64,000 nt of DNA from assembly GCF_030056735.1 (NCBI RefSeq), contig NZ_JASHKN010000002.1, positions 310,001 through 374,000 on the forward strand. The letters run 5' to 3'. This DNA is from Rhodococcus sp. IEGM 1409. Its GTDB lineage: Bacteria > Actinomycetota > Actinomycetes > Mycobacteriales > Mycobacteriaceae. The position numbers and the translations under genes are program-made. Positions 30,417 to 41,701 of this stretch are shown piece after piece (the first letter of the stretch is position 1; each line of letters opens with the position of its first letter). A model generated the notes under the pieces. It was not told where the DNA came from and made no database searches. It saw only the letters and a list, made by a program, of their open reading frames with translations.

Positions 30417-30896
30417 CTACTCTGCTTCGGCGGCGAGAGCTCCGAGGTGGGTGCCGGTCAGGCGATACGTGGTCCACTCTGTTTTTGCGTCGGCGCCGAG
30501 TGACTCGTAGAACTTGATCGAGGGTGTGTTCCAGTTGATCACCGACCAGGACAGCCGCGTGTAGTCGTTGTCGGTGCACTCCTTGGCGAGCGCGGCCAGA
30601 AGTGCCTTACCGTGCCCTGATCCGCGTTGGCTGGGCTTGACGTACAGATCTTCGAGGTAGATACCGTGCGCGCCGTCCCAGGTCGAGAAATTGCGAAACC
30701 ACAGCGCCATGCCGACGACGTTGTCGGCTGAATTCACAGCGACGTGCGCGAAAGCCGTCGCGGCCGGCCCGAACAGAGCCTCGCCGATCTGTTCCGCCTT
30801 CACAGTGCACTCGTCGAGGGCCTTCTGGTAGTCCGCCAACTCGTAGATCATGTCGGTGATCGGCTGGACGTCTGCGGGTGTGGCGCGTCGAATCAT
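30417..30896 (-). CDS. GNAT acetyltransferase
   Basis: 159-aa GNAT protein with AcCoA-binding segment LYVKPSQRGSGHGKALLAALAKE (about 91-113) and the family's C-terminal SVINWNTPSIKFYESLGA. It resembles diamine/thialysine acetyltransferases of the SSAT type, but the acceptor is not known. It follows the phosphatase gene by 10 bp on the same strand. Confidence 0.87.
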   Translation of the reverse strand: MIRRATPADVQPITDMIYELADYQKALDECTVKAEQIGEALFGPAATAFAHVAVNSADNVVGMALWFRNFSTWDGAHGIYLEDLYVKPSQRGSGHGKALLAALAKECTDNDYTRLSWSVINWNTPSIKFYESLGADAKTEWTTYRLTGTHLGALAAEAE

Positions 30897-30906
30897 GGAG
30901 AGAATC

Positions 30907-31530
30907 TTAGGCCTCTACCAGCGGCGGCACATTGTGATGAACGAGGTGGGTGGCGCCGTGCTCGTAACCGAGAACCGTGTATGCACCCGGGAACAACGCG
31001 AAGCGCTTTCCTTCCGTCACCGGGAGCTCGAGCCAGCGGGCGATGAGTGCGCGCGAGAAGTGTCCGTGCCCGATCAAGATCACATCCCGCTCGGGTAGTT
31101 GCGAACGGACCATCGACAGCACCATGTCGGTGCGGGCATGGATCTGATCCGACTGCTCGCCGCCGGGGCACGGGTGCGTCCAGACGGTCCAATCGGGCAC
31201 TGTTGCGCGGATCTCGGGCGTCGTGAGGCCCTCGTAATCGCCGTAGTCCCATTCGGAGAGCGCATCCCAGGTTCGTTCCTCCGGAAGGCCGGCGAGATCA
31301 CCCGTCAACTGAGCGCGCAAGCGAGGACTCGTGAGAATCATCGGATTGCGGAGGTCGAGTGTCCGCAGGCGGTTTCCGGTCGCGGTGGCCTGCATCTCGC
31401 CGAGCGGAGTCAGCGGAACCTCGGTCCGACCCGTGTGTTTCCCGGTGCGCGCCCACTCGGTTTCGCCGTGGCGCATGAGTACGACGCGAGCATTGAGGGG
31501 GATAGACGAGGGGGCGGACTGGGAAGCCAT
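30907..31530 (-). CDS. Phosphoglycerate mutase-family acid phosphatase (Gpm2-like)
   Basis: 207-aa histidine phosphatase with catalytic LMRHGETEW (RHG near residue 20) and second His in LIGHGHFSRALIARW. The EWDYGDYEGLTTPEIR block is close to Rv3214 (Gpm2), shown to be a phosphatase rather than a mutase. ATG 31530 is preferred; two further in-frame starts lie within 12 bp. Upstream gene of an operon with the GNAT protein; the isochorismate synthase found between them in M. tuberculosis is absent. Confidence 0.88.
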   Translation of the reverse strand: MASQSAPSSIPLNARVVLMRHGETEWARTGKHTGRTEVPLTPLGEMQATATGNRLRTLDLRNPMILTSPRLRAQLTGDLAGLPEERTWDALSEWDYGDYEGLTTPEIRATVPDWTVWTHPCPGGEQSDQIHARTDMVLSMVRSQLPERDVILIGHGHFSRALIARWLELPVTEGKRFALFPGAYTVLGYEHGATHLVHHNVPPLVEA

Positions 31531-31601
31531 GTGGACCATCATTGCAGGCTGCCCAGCGTGTGTAGCTCGCCTCCTGGCGCGAAGTGCGCAAGGATCGACG
31601 T

Positions 31602-32399
31602 GTGACGACGGTTCTCGCAGTGGCGAATCAAAAGGGCGGCGTGGCTAAAACCACCACGGTCGCCTCCCTCGGTGCGGCTTTGTCCGCGCTCGGACAGCGA
31701 GTCCTGGTGGTGGATCTCGACCCGCAGGGCTGCCTGACGTTCTCGCTCGGACACAATCCGGATCGCCTCGAGCGTTCGGTCAACGAGGTCCTGGCGGGTG
31801 ATCTCGACGCGGTTGACGCCGTGCTGAAGACAGAAGACGGCATGGACCTCCTGCCGGCGACCATCGATCTCGCGGGCGCCGAGGCGCTGCTCCTGATGCG
31901 ACCCGGTCGAGAGTTCGCGCTCAAGCGGGCGCTGTCTCCGCTCCTGGGTAGTTACGACGTCATCATCATCGACTGCCCACCGTCGTTGGGAGTGCTCACA
32001 CTCAACGGATTGACTGCGGCGCAGTCGGTTCTGGTCCCGCTGCAATGCGAGACCCTCGCGCACCGCGGCGTCGGACAGCTGCTGCGTACGGTTCGTGAAG
32101 TCCAGGCCATCACCAACCCGGATCTTGTTCTGCTCGGCGCACTTCCGACTCTGTACGACGCTCGGACCACTCACAGTCGCGACGTGCTCGCCGACGTCAG
32201 CGACCGCTACTCCCTGGCCGTTCTGGCGCCGCCGATCCCACGCACCGTCAAGTTCGCGGAGGCCTCTGCTTCGGGCGCGACGGTCCTCGCCGGACGAAAG
32301 AACAAAGGCGCGGACGCCTATCGTGAACTTGCCGACAATCTCGTAAAGCATTGGGCTGGAAACGAAGTCGTGACTTTCGCGCCGGAACTGGCGCTCTGA
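31602..32399 (+). CDS. ParA/Soj-family ATPase, orphan
   Basis: 265-aa deviant-Walker ATPase. KGGVAKTTT (11-19) is the P-loop with signature Lys11, DLDPQGC the A' motif and IIIDCPPSLG the Walker B. No parB or centromere-like repeat is adjacent, so it is not the chromosomal partition gene; it corresponds to Rv3213c. It may position another cargo. GTG 31602 follows AAGGA by seven bases. Convergent with the next gene. Confidence 0.9.
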   Translation: MTTVLAVANQKGGVAKTTTVASLGAALSALGQRVLVVDLDPQGCLTFSLGHNPDRLERSVNEVLAGDLDAVDAVLKTEDGMDLLPATIDLAGAEALLLMRPGREFALKRALSPLLGSYDVIIIDCPPSLGVLTLNGLTAAQSVLVPLQCETLAHRGVGQLLRTVREVQAITNPDLVLLGALPTLYDARTTHSRDVLADVSDRYSLAVLAPPIPRTVKFAEASASGATVLAGRKNKGADAYRELADNLVKHWAGNEVVTFAPELAL

Positions 32400-32414
32400 C
32401 CACAGCGGGGGTTA

Positions 32415-33617
32415 CTAGCGCAGTGCGAACACGCTGTCGCCGCGCTGCTCCAGAATCGTCTCGCCCGCACCGGTGAGCACGATCGGTGTCGCCGTCTCAC
32501 CGCGGTCCACTGCGATCATGCGCTGAACTGTTCCGTCCGACGGGCTGACGGCTGCAATACCGCCCGGTACGGGGATGAGCATCTGACCGGCGACCATGCT
32601 TCCGGGCCCGGACGTTCCGTTGACGATCCACGTCGGAGCGAGATCGCTCAGGCGGAGGTTGACGGTCTGCGAGCCGGTCCACCACGTGATCGAAGCCTTG
32701 TCGGCGTGCGTGCGGGCGCCTTCGGTGACCGCTCCCTCGATCGGATAGTCGACGATCGGATTGCCAGATCCGTCGAAAATGCTGATGCGAGAAACGGTTC
32801 CGTTGGCGGCGGGGAGATAGACAGCCGTCTTCTCGCCGGCCACGGCAAGCAGGCGGGCGCCCTCGGAGTCGAGGAGAATCGCGGATCCGTACTCTTCCGG
32901 TTCCTGGGCGTCCTTGGGTGCGGGATTCATCACCGTCAACCTGTTGGAGGCTTCACCGGGGCAGCGTTCGAGTACCGAGACACGGTTGGCGCTCGACGCA
33001 GCGTCGAGCAGCGTGCATCCGGTGCGGGGTTGCTTGTTGGGATTGACCTTCGCGTCGACCCGGCCGTACTCGAGGGTTCGGACCAGGTCCGAGCGCCACA
33101 GTTCCATTCGCTCACTGCCGCGCGAAATCAGATAGGTGCCGTCCGCTGAAAGGCTGACCGCGGAATCGGCGTCGCTGTTGCGTTGGTCCTTGCGGGCGCC
33201 GGTGTCGGCGACCAGCGACGTGACCTGTGAGCAACCACGATTGTCTTGGTAGACACTGACGACGCGATCCCACGAACCGATCGCGCCGCACAGGGGGATG
33301 TTGCGCGCGTATCGCCACACTTCTTCGCCCGTAGCCGGATCGCGGCCGATCACTTCGGAGCCGTCGGCAGTGACGACGGCATTTCCGACGGTGATGGGCG
33401 CCGTCGAGTCGGCGCTGGAGGATTCCCACGTCTGCTCGAGAATGTCGGGCAACAACACCGACGTCGACAGAGGTGGGAGTGACGTGTCAGCGGTGACCGA
33501 GGTGGTTCCGTGCGCATCACTGCGCAGCCACACCACGGTCACCGCTACGACTACGGCCAGCGCGAGAGCCAGCGCACCGATCAGATCTGAGCGAGTACGC
33601 CTTTCAGGAGCCAGCAC
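32415..33617 (-). CDS. Membrane-anchored beta-propeller protein (Rv3212-like)
   Basis: 400-aa protein with one N-terminal transmembrane helix (about 12-31) and a long extracytoplasmic region of PQQ-like repeats (VTADGSEVIGRDPATGEEVW, then later blade-like motifs). Three or four cysteines (CGAIG, GCSQV, GCTLL, RCPGE) could form disulfides outside the cell. Function unknown. It follows rhlE by 9 bp, so they are co-transcribed. Confidence 0.78.
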   Translation of the reverse strand: MLAPERRTRSDLIGALALALAVVVAVTVVWLRSDAHGTTSVTADTSLPPLSTSVLLPDILEQTWESSSADSTAPITVGNAVVTADGSEVIGRDPATGEEVWRYARNIPLCGAIGSWDRVVSVYQDNRGCSQVTSLVADTGARKDQRNSDADSAVSLSADGTYLISRGSERMELWRSDLVRTLEYGRVDAKVNPNKQPRTGCTLLDAASSANRVSVLERCPGEASNRLTVMNPAPKDAQEPEEYGSAILLDSEGARLLAVAGEKTAVYLPAANGTVSRISIFDGSGNPIVDYPIEGAVTEGARTHADKASITWWTGSQTVNLRLSDLAPTWIVNGTSGPGSMVAGQMLIPVPGGIAAVSPSDGTVQRMIAVDRGETATPIVLTGAGETILEQRGDSVFALR

Positions 33618-33626
33618 ATCGGCAGC

Positions 33627-35216
33627 TTACTCTGCGGCGCCTGCCGTCGCGGTAGCCGCGGGGCGGCGACGCCGACGGCGACGCGGCTTGGCTGCTCCGT
33701 CGTCGTCCGCGTTCTCGGCACCGGTTGCGGCGGGTGCCGAAGGGGGAGCGGTGGTCGCGGTAGCGGTGCTGGACGTCGCGGCGTCGGCCGAAGCGCCGGC
33801 GCGGGTGCGGCGACGGGTCCGGTTGCGGCGGGGAGCGGTCTTCTCGTCGCCGGCGTCGGAATCGGTGGTCTTCGGCGCGTCTGCCTTGTCCGTTGCAGCC
33901 TTCTCGGGCGCAGCCTTCGCCTTGCGAACCGTGCCCTTGGCGTCGGCCGGAATCGACAGCTCTTCGTAGAGGTGCGGCGAGCTCGAGTACGTCTCGACCG
34001 GATCGGGCATTCCGAGGCTCAGGGCCTTGTCGATCAGCTGCCAGCGAGGGATGTCGTCCCAGTCGACCAACGTGACGGCGATGCCGGTGCGGCCTGCACG
34101 GCCGGTACGACCGATGCGGTGCACGTAGGTCTTCTCGTCCTCGGGGCACTGGTAGTTGATGACGTGGGTGACGTCGTCGATGTCGATACCGCGGGCAGCG
34201 ACGTCGGTGGCGACCAAAACGTCGACCTTGCCGTTACGGAAGCCCTTCAGTGCCTTTTCACGGGCGATCTGTCCGAGGTCACCGTGGACGGCACCGACGG
34301 AGAAGCCGCGCTCGGCAAGATCGTCGGCAACCTTCTGGGCGGTGCGCTTGGTACGGGTGAAGACCATCGTCGCGCCGCGGCCTTCGGCCTGCAGAACGCG
34401 GGCGACCATCTCGGCTTTGTCGAGCGCGTGCGCACGGTAGATGTGCTGGCTCGTGCGGTCGTGCACTGCGGAGGATTCAGCCTCTTCGGCGCGGATGTGC
34501 GTCGGCTGCGTCAGGAAGGTGCGCGCCAGGGTGATGATCGGGCCGGGCATCGTCGCGGAGAAGAGCATCGTCTGACGCTTGTCGGGAACCATGCCCATGA
34601 GGCGTTCGATGTCGGGCAGGAAGCCGAGGTCGAGCATTTCGTCGGCCTCGTCGAGGACGAGGACGCCGACCTTGCCCAGGATCAGGTGTGACTGGTTTGC
34701 AAGGTCGAGCAGGCGGCCCGGGGTGCCGACGACGACGTCGACGCCCTTCTGGAGTGCCGAGATCTGCGCCTCGTAGGGCCGGCCACCGTAGATGGGCAGA
34801 ACCTGAAGACCGCGATCGCCGACGCGGAGGTACTTGCTGGCGTTCTCGAGGTCGCGGGCGACCTGGACGCACAGTTCGCGGGTGGGAACGATGATCAGGG
34901 CGCGAGGCGTGCCGTCGAGGACAGCCGTGCCGTTCTCGGCGGTGACGATGCGATGCAGGAGCGGAACGCCGAAACCGAAGGTCTTGCCCATTCCGGTTCG
35001 TGCCTGACCGATGAGGTCGTCACCGGCGAGCGCCAACGGAAGGGTGAGTTCCTGGATGGCGAAGGTGCGCTCGATGCCGATCTCGTTCAGTGCGCGGACG
35101 ATTTCGTCGCGGACACCGAGCTCGGCAAAGGTCGGAGGTACATGGGTGTCGTCGAGCTGGACGGAAACGGTGTTCTCGGTTGCTTCGTCTTCGTGGTCGA
35201 CAGTGATCTTGCTCAG
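33627..35216 (-). CDS. rhlE: DEAD-box RNA helicase RhlE-like, CTG start
   Basis: 529-aa ATP-dependent RNA helicase for RNA unwinding in ribosome assembly or decay. The Q motif region TFAELGVRDEIVRALNEIGI...FAIQ (about 28-55), motif I ARTGMGKT, VLDEADEM, SAT and HRIGRTGRAG are all present; the C terminus is Ala/Arg-rich with a run of arginines. The start is CTG 35216: between the in-frame stop at 35307-35309 and TTG 35036 there is no ATG, GTG or TTG, and TTG 35036 would delete the Q motif. GAGGAAAGG lies eight bases upstream. A short ORF ends 4 bp before it. Confidence 0.92.
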   Translation of the reverse strand: MSKITVDHEDEATENTVSVQLDDTHVPPTFAELGVRDEIVRALNEIGIERTFAIQELTLPLALAGDDLIGQARTGMGKTFGFGVPLLHRIVTAENGTAVLDGTPRALIIVPTRELCVQVARDLENASKYLRVGDRGLQVLPIYGGRPYEAQISALQKGVDVVVGTPGRLLDLANQSHLILGKVGVLVLDEADEMLDLGFLPDIERLMGMVPDKRQTMLFSATMPGPIITLARTFLTQPTHIRAEEAESSAVHDRTSQHIYRAHALDKAEMVARVLQAEGRGATMVFTRTKRTAQKVADDLAERGFSVGAVHGDLGQIAREKALKGFRNGKVDVLVATDVAARGIDIDDVTHVINYQCPEDEKTYVHRIGRTGRAGRTGIAVTLVDWDDIPRWQLIDKALSLGMPDPVETYSSSPHLYEELSIPADAKGTVRKAKAAPEKAATDKADAPKTTDSDAGDEKTAPRRNRTRRRTRAGASADAATSSTATATTAPPSAPAATGAENADDDGAAKPRRRRRRRPAATATAGAAE

Positions 35217-35220
35217 GGGA

Positions 35221-35310
35221 CTAGCCTTTCCTCGTGGCGGTACGCACGCACAAGGTAAGGGGCCAGGCCGTAAGTCGGCCGATGTCGATGCCCTCTTTTT
35301 CGTCGGTCAT
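35221..35310 (-). CDS. 29-codon upstream ORF in the rhlE leader
   Basis: ATG 35310, preceded by GAGG with seven-base spacing, reads 29 codons (MTDEKEGIDIGRLTAWPLTL...) to TAG at 35221-35223, 4 bp before the rhlE CTG. The rhlE ribosome-binding site lies inside its last codons. The arrangement suggests translational coupling that would help initiation at a weak start codon. Expression is not shown; the peptide resembles nothing I know. Confidence 0.45.
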   Translation of the reverse strand: MTDEKEGIDIGRLTAWPLTLCVRTATRKG

Positions 35311-35616
35311 GCCTACGCCTCAGCACTGAATTCACCTCGGATGGATTCGAACCGTCCGGTGATCTCGGCGAAGCGGGCAACGACCTTCTATGCAGGTGCG
35401 CGCACATTATCGGTGGGGTTCGCGTGAGCACAGTCGTGTCGGCTGATCTAGCGCAGCCGTCCCGGCTAACCAAAAGGGCCGGGGGAACTGGCGAACTCCC
35501 AAGACCATTGTAGCTGCACGTTGTCCGTCCCTCGCGAGGACATGTCGAAGATCACCGAATCGGACATGCGGTCCTTGGCGGTCGCGTCGGCCGCCGAAGC
35601 ACTACAGTTCGTAGCT
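35311..35616. other. Divergent intergenic region
   Basis: 306 bp between the rhlE leader and the ferritin-like gene. It contains a CCCGGC...GCCGGG inverted repeat around 35461-35484 and in-frame ATG 35542 and TTG 35521 that could extend the ferritin-like protein. I see no RNA gene and no other coding frame with convincing support. Confidence 0.5.
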
Positions 35617-36312
35617 ATGGGCGCACACGATCTTGATGCTTCGACGGACGCTGGAACCGGAGGCCGAGTCGCTTCCGATCACCCCGGCGTGATCGATTTG
35701 TTCGGCGTTCTCGCGTATGGCGAGATTTCGGCGTTCTACCGTTTGGCGGAAGACGCACAAATGGCACCGGACCTGCGAGGCAAGGTGGCGTTCGCCAGCA
35801 TGGCCGCCGCCGAGATGGACCACTTCGAGACTCTGGAAACAGCCCTCACGGAACGTGGCCACGAGATCTTTGCCGTCATGGACCCGTTCGTTCGCGCGCT
35901 CGACAATTATCACGCGTCGACGACGCCCTCGACGTGGCTGGAATCGCTCGTGAAGGCGTATGTCGGAGACGGAATCGCTGCCGATTTCTACCGCGAGATC
36001 GGACACTCCCTCCCTGCGGATGTGGCCGAGATCGTGGAGGACGTGCTGTCTCAGACGGGCCACTCGGAGTTCGTGGTGCTCGAGGTGAAGGCCGCAGTAG
36101 AGGCCAGCACCCGCGCCAAGGACCGGTTGATGCTGTGGGGACGCCGACTCCTCGGTGAGGCGATCACGCAGGCACAGTTCGTGCTGGCGCAGCGTGAGGA
36201 CCTCACGGATCTGGTGATCTCGGCCTCCGGTGACCTCAACGGAGTTGTTGCGTTGTTCGACGGTATGCAGGCCAAGCACGCCGAGCGGATGGCGATTCTC
36301 GGACTCGTCTAG
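35617..36312 (+). CDS. Ferritin-like diiron-fold protein (Rv3210c-like)
   Basis: 231-aa all-helical protein related to MiaE-type tRNA hydroxylases and ferritin-like folds. GEISAFYRLAEDAQMAP and AAAEMDHFETLE give Glu and ExxH metal-ligand pairs; a second pair is less clear (GHSEF region). Metal binding is therefore plausible but unproven. ATG 35617 gives exactly the length of Rv3210c; ATG 35542 with GAGG upstream would add 25 residues. A small hairpin (36314-36338) follows. Confidence 0.78.
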   Translation: MGAHDLDASTDAGTGGRVASDHPGVIDLFGVLAYGEISAFYRLAEDAQMAPDLRGKVAFASMAAAEMDHFETLETALTERGHEIFAVMDPFVRALDNYHASTTPSTWLESLVKAYVGDGIAADFYREIGHSLPADVAEIVEDVLSQTGHSEFVVLEVKAAVEASTRAKDRLMLWGRRLLGEAITQAQFVLAQREDLTDLVISASGDLNGVVALFDGMQAKHAERMAILGLV

Positions 36313-36313
36313 G

Positions 36314-36338
36314 CGCTGTGTTCGCTCTGGGCACAGCG
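36314..36338 (+). terminator. Weak hairpin after ferritin-like gene
   Basis: CGCTGTG (36314-36320) and CACAGCG (36332-36338), 7-bp stem with an 11-nt loop, no U-tract. Confidence 0.4.
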
Positions 36339-36420
36339 TGCGGAGGAGCGTGCGCGGTCTCTGCTGCATTAGCCTTGCGTCGACAACGGATGTAATTCAC
36401 GAACAGTTCGGAGGTTGACC

Positions 36421-36651
36421 GTGGAGGTCAAGATCGGTGTAATCGACAGCCCGCGTGAGCTCATCGTCAACAGCGAACAGACCCCTGACGAGGTCGAGAC
36501 ACTGGTCGCGGCGGTCCTCGGTGGGCGCGAGCCTGTTCTGGCACTCGTCGACGACAAGGGCCGCAAGTTCCTGGTGCAGGCCTCTCGCGTGGCGTACGTG
36601 GAGATCGGCCCGTCCGATATCCGCAAGGTCGGGTTCGCGCCTACCGTCTGA
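36421..36651 (+). CDS. DUF3107 protein (TB9.4-like)
   Basis: 76-aa conserved actinobacterial protein. It starts VEVKIGVIDSPRELIVNSEQ, predicted as an antiparallel beta sheet with one helix (TPDEVETLVAAVL), and ends VAYVEIGPSDIRKVGF. No catalytic residues are evident. GTG 36421 has GGAGG seven bases upstream. Equivalent to Rv3208A. Ends before a strong terminator shared with the convergent TetR gene. Confidence 0.88.
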   Translation: MEVKIGVIDSPRELIVNSEQTPDEVETLVAAVLGGREPVLALVDDKGRKFLVQASRVAYVEIGPSDIRKVGFAPTV

Positions 36652-36670
36652 CGCGCAGCTGTAAGAAACA

Positions 36671-36706
36671 GAATGGGCGGGCAGTCTCACGACTGCCCGC
36701 CCATTC
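36671..36706. terminator. 16-bp bidirectional terminator
   Basis: GAATGGGCGGGCAGTC (36671-36686), loop TCAC, GACTGCCCGCCCATTC (36691-36706). It is immediately followed by the GT repeat. Confidence 0.9.
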
Positions 36707-36730
36707 GTGTGTGTGTGTGTGTGTGTGTGT
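36707..36730. repeat. (GT)12 dinucleotide microsatellite
   Basis: Twelve uninterrupted GT units between the terminator hairpin and the stop codon of the minus-strand TetR gene, which lies 7 bp beyond the tract. Expansion would change only the 3' region of that transcript. Confidence 0.95.
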
Positions 36731-36736
36731 GACGAG

Positions 36737-40020
<3,284 letters not shown>

Positions 40021-40065
40021 GCGCGCCTCGCGGGAGGCGGCGCTGCGCACCGGTAGCGTTGTGGT

Positions 40066-40920
40066 GTGAGCACAGGACAACCTCCCCAGCACGTGTGCTC
40101 CACCTTCGGTCTCCGTGAAGTCGATCCCATCCCACTCGGTGCGGATTGGGACGGCGGTTGGCTGTGTGGAGACGTCGTCCTTTCAGCAGTCGCGGATCAT
40201 GCCCGCGCAGCGTGGTCGGCGAAGGTGCGAGAGAACCTCGAAGTCGACGGTGTTCGGTTGGCTCGACCGGTGCGTTCGACCGACGGTCGTTACGTCGTCT
40301 CGGGCTGGCGCGCCGACACATTCATCGTCGGATCGCCGGAACCGCGTCACGACGAAGTGGTCTCGATGTCCTGCCGACTGCATGCTGCAACGGCCTCGCT
40401 CGAGCGCCCGCGCTTCCTTGCGCAACCGCCGGTGCCGCCGTGGGCCGAGGTCGACGTATTCGTCGCGGCTGATCGCGCGGCGTGGGAGACGGTCCCGCTG
40501 AGGATCGCGAAGGGCGTCGAGCAGCTCGAGACGCCTACGCCGGACGGCCGCAAGAGTTTGGAACTGATTGCCGGGCTCGCGACTTTGCGTAAGCCGGTGC
40601 AGAGTCCCGATCAGCTCGTGCACGGCGATTTGTTCGGGACAGTTCTTTTCTCGGGCAGTATGGCGCCCGGAATCACCGACATCACGCCGTATTGGCGTCC
40701 GGCAGCGTGGGCGGCCGCCGTCGCGGTGGTCGACGCGATCTCGTGGGGCGGTGCCGACGAGGCACTGGTCGGCCGTTGGGAAGACCTTCCCGAGTGGCCG
40801 CAGATGCTTCTACGTGCGGTGATGTTCCGCTTGGCCGTTCATGTTCTGCATCCTCGCTCGACGGCGGACGCGTTCCCGGGACTGGCCCGCACGTCGGACA
40901 TCGTGCGCCTGCTGCTCTAG
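40066..40920 (+). CDS. TIGR02569 family protein
   Basis: 284-aa actinobacterial conserved protein (Rv3205c type) of unknown function. The fold resembles aminoglycoside-phosphotransferase-like kinases: DQLVHGDLFGTVLFSG (about 184-199) is like a Brenner loop HGD motif, but other kinase motifs are weak. GTG 40066. Its stop overlaps the convergent GntR gene by four bases. Confidence 0.8.
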   Translation: MSTGQPPQHVCSTFGLREVDPIPLGADWDGGWLCGDVVLSAVADHARAAWSAKVRENLEVDGVRLARPVRSTDGRYVVSGWRADTFIVGSPEPRHDEVVSMSCRLHAATASLERPRFLAQPPVPPWAEVDVFVAADRAAWETVPLRIAKGVEQLETPTPDGRKSLELIAGLATLRKPVQSPDQLVHGDLFGTVLFSGSMAPGITDITPYWRPAAWAAAVAVVDAISWGGADEALVGRWEDLPEWPQMLLRAVMFRLAVHVLHPRSTADAFPGLARTSDIVRLLL

Positions 40921-41597
40921 AGCGCCGCGCCTGCACCGAAGTCCGAGACCAGGCCCTCGAACAATTCGCGTGCGGCGTTCGAAGCGGCCACCGTGTCCCC
41001 GTCGACGACAGCGTTGACGAGCTTCGCGTGCTGCGAGTGGAATCCCTCGCCGGTCGCATCGATGTGCTGTTGAATCGTGGTTTCGATGACCGGGAGCAGG
41101 GAGTCGTAAAACTCCAGGTAGACCTCGTTGTGGCTGGCCGCGACGATCGCCCGGTGCAGGGCGACGTCCGCAGTTGTGGCGGCGTCGATGTCCTGGCCTT
41201 CCCACGATGCGGTGCGAAGCGTTAGTAACCGCGTCAGTTCGGCGATGTCGTTCTCGGTTCGGCGTGCGGCAGCGAGAGTGGCCGCAGTGATGTCGAGCGC
41301 GCGCCTTAGTTCGAGCACATCCCGCTGGTGGGCGCCGGCAAAGTAGTTGCCGAGAGTGCCACCGAGGTCGGAAAGGGCAACGACGTAGGTGCCCGATCCC
41401 TGACGACGTTCCAGCATGCCAGCGTGAACGAGCGCCTGGACCGCCTCGCGCACCGTGTTACGGCCGGTGCCGGTCAGCTCCGACAGTTCCGGTTCGGTGG
41501 GGATCTTGGAGCCGATCGACCAGGTTCCGCTCCGGATCTCGTTGCGGAGTTGTTCGGTGACCTGCGAGATGAGGCTTGCGCGTCGAACGGGTTGCAC
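40917..41597 (-). CDS. GntR/FadR-type regulator with FCD domain
   Basis: 226 aa: winged helix about 8-75 (LRNEIRSGTWSIGSKIPTEPELSELTGTGRNTVREAVQAL) and an FCD ligand domain about 85-220, where metal-binding His/Asp residues include DVALHRAIVAASHN and HSQH. It faces the MFS gene across 104 bp and most likely represses it. The effector is unknown; FCD regulators often sense carboxylates. Confidence 0.9.
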   Translation of the reverse strand: MQPVRRASLISQVTEQLRNEIRSGTWSIGSKIPTEPELSELTGTGRNTVREAVQALVHAGMLERRQGSGTYVVALSDLGGTLGNYFAGAHQRDVLELRRALDITAATLAAARRTENDIAELTRLLTLRTASWEGQDIDAATTADVALHRAIVAASHNEVYLEFYDSLLPVIETTIQQHIDATGEGFHSQHAKLVNAVVDGDTVAASNAARELFEGLVSDFGAGAAL

Positions 41598-41701
41598 GTG
41601 GTGTTTCCTCGGGTCCGGGTTGTGACTCTGGGTAGTGGTGTGAATGTGACGTTAGAGTACCGCGCTTGTGCGAGTTCGTCCGGTCATCCTATGATTTGCC
41701 G

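Noticed and set aside
35455..35510. Sequence resembling the core of a c-di-AMP (ydaO-type) riboswitch, with GGGCCGGGGGAAC and GCTAACC pieces.
   Set aside because: The order of elements is wrong and the conserved GGGGGTGAATC-type segment and closing stem are missing.
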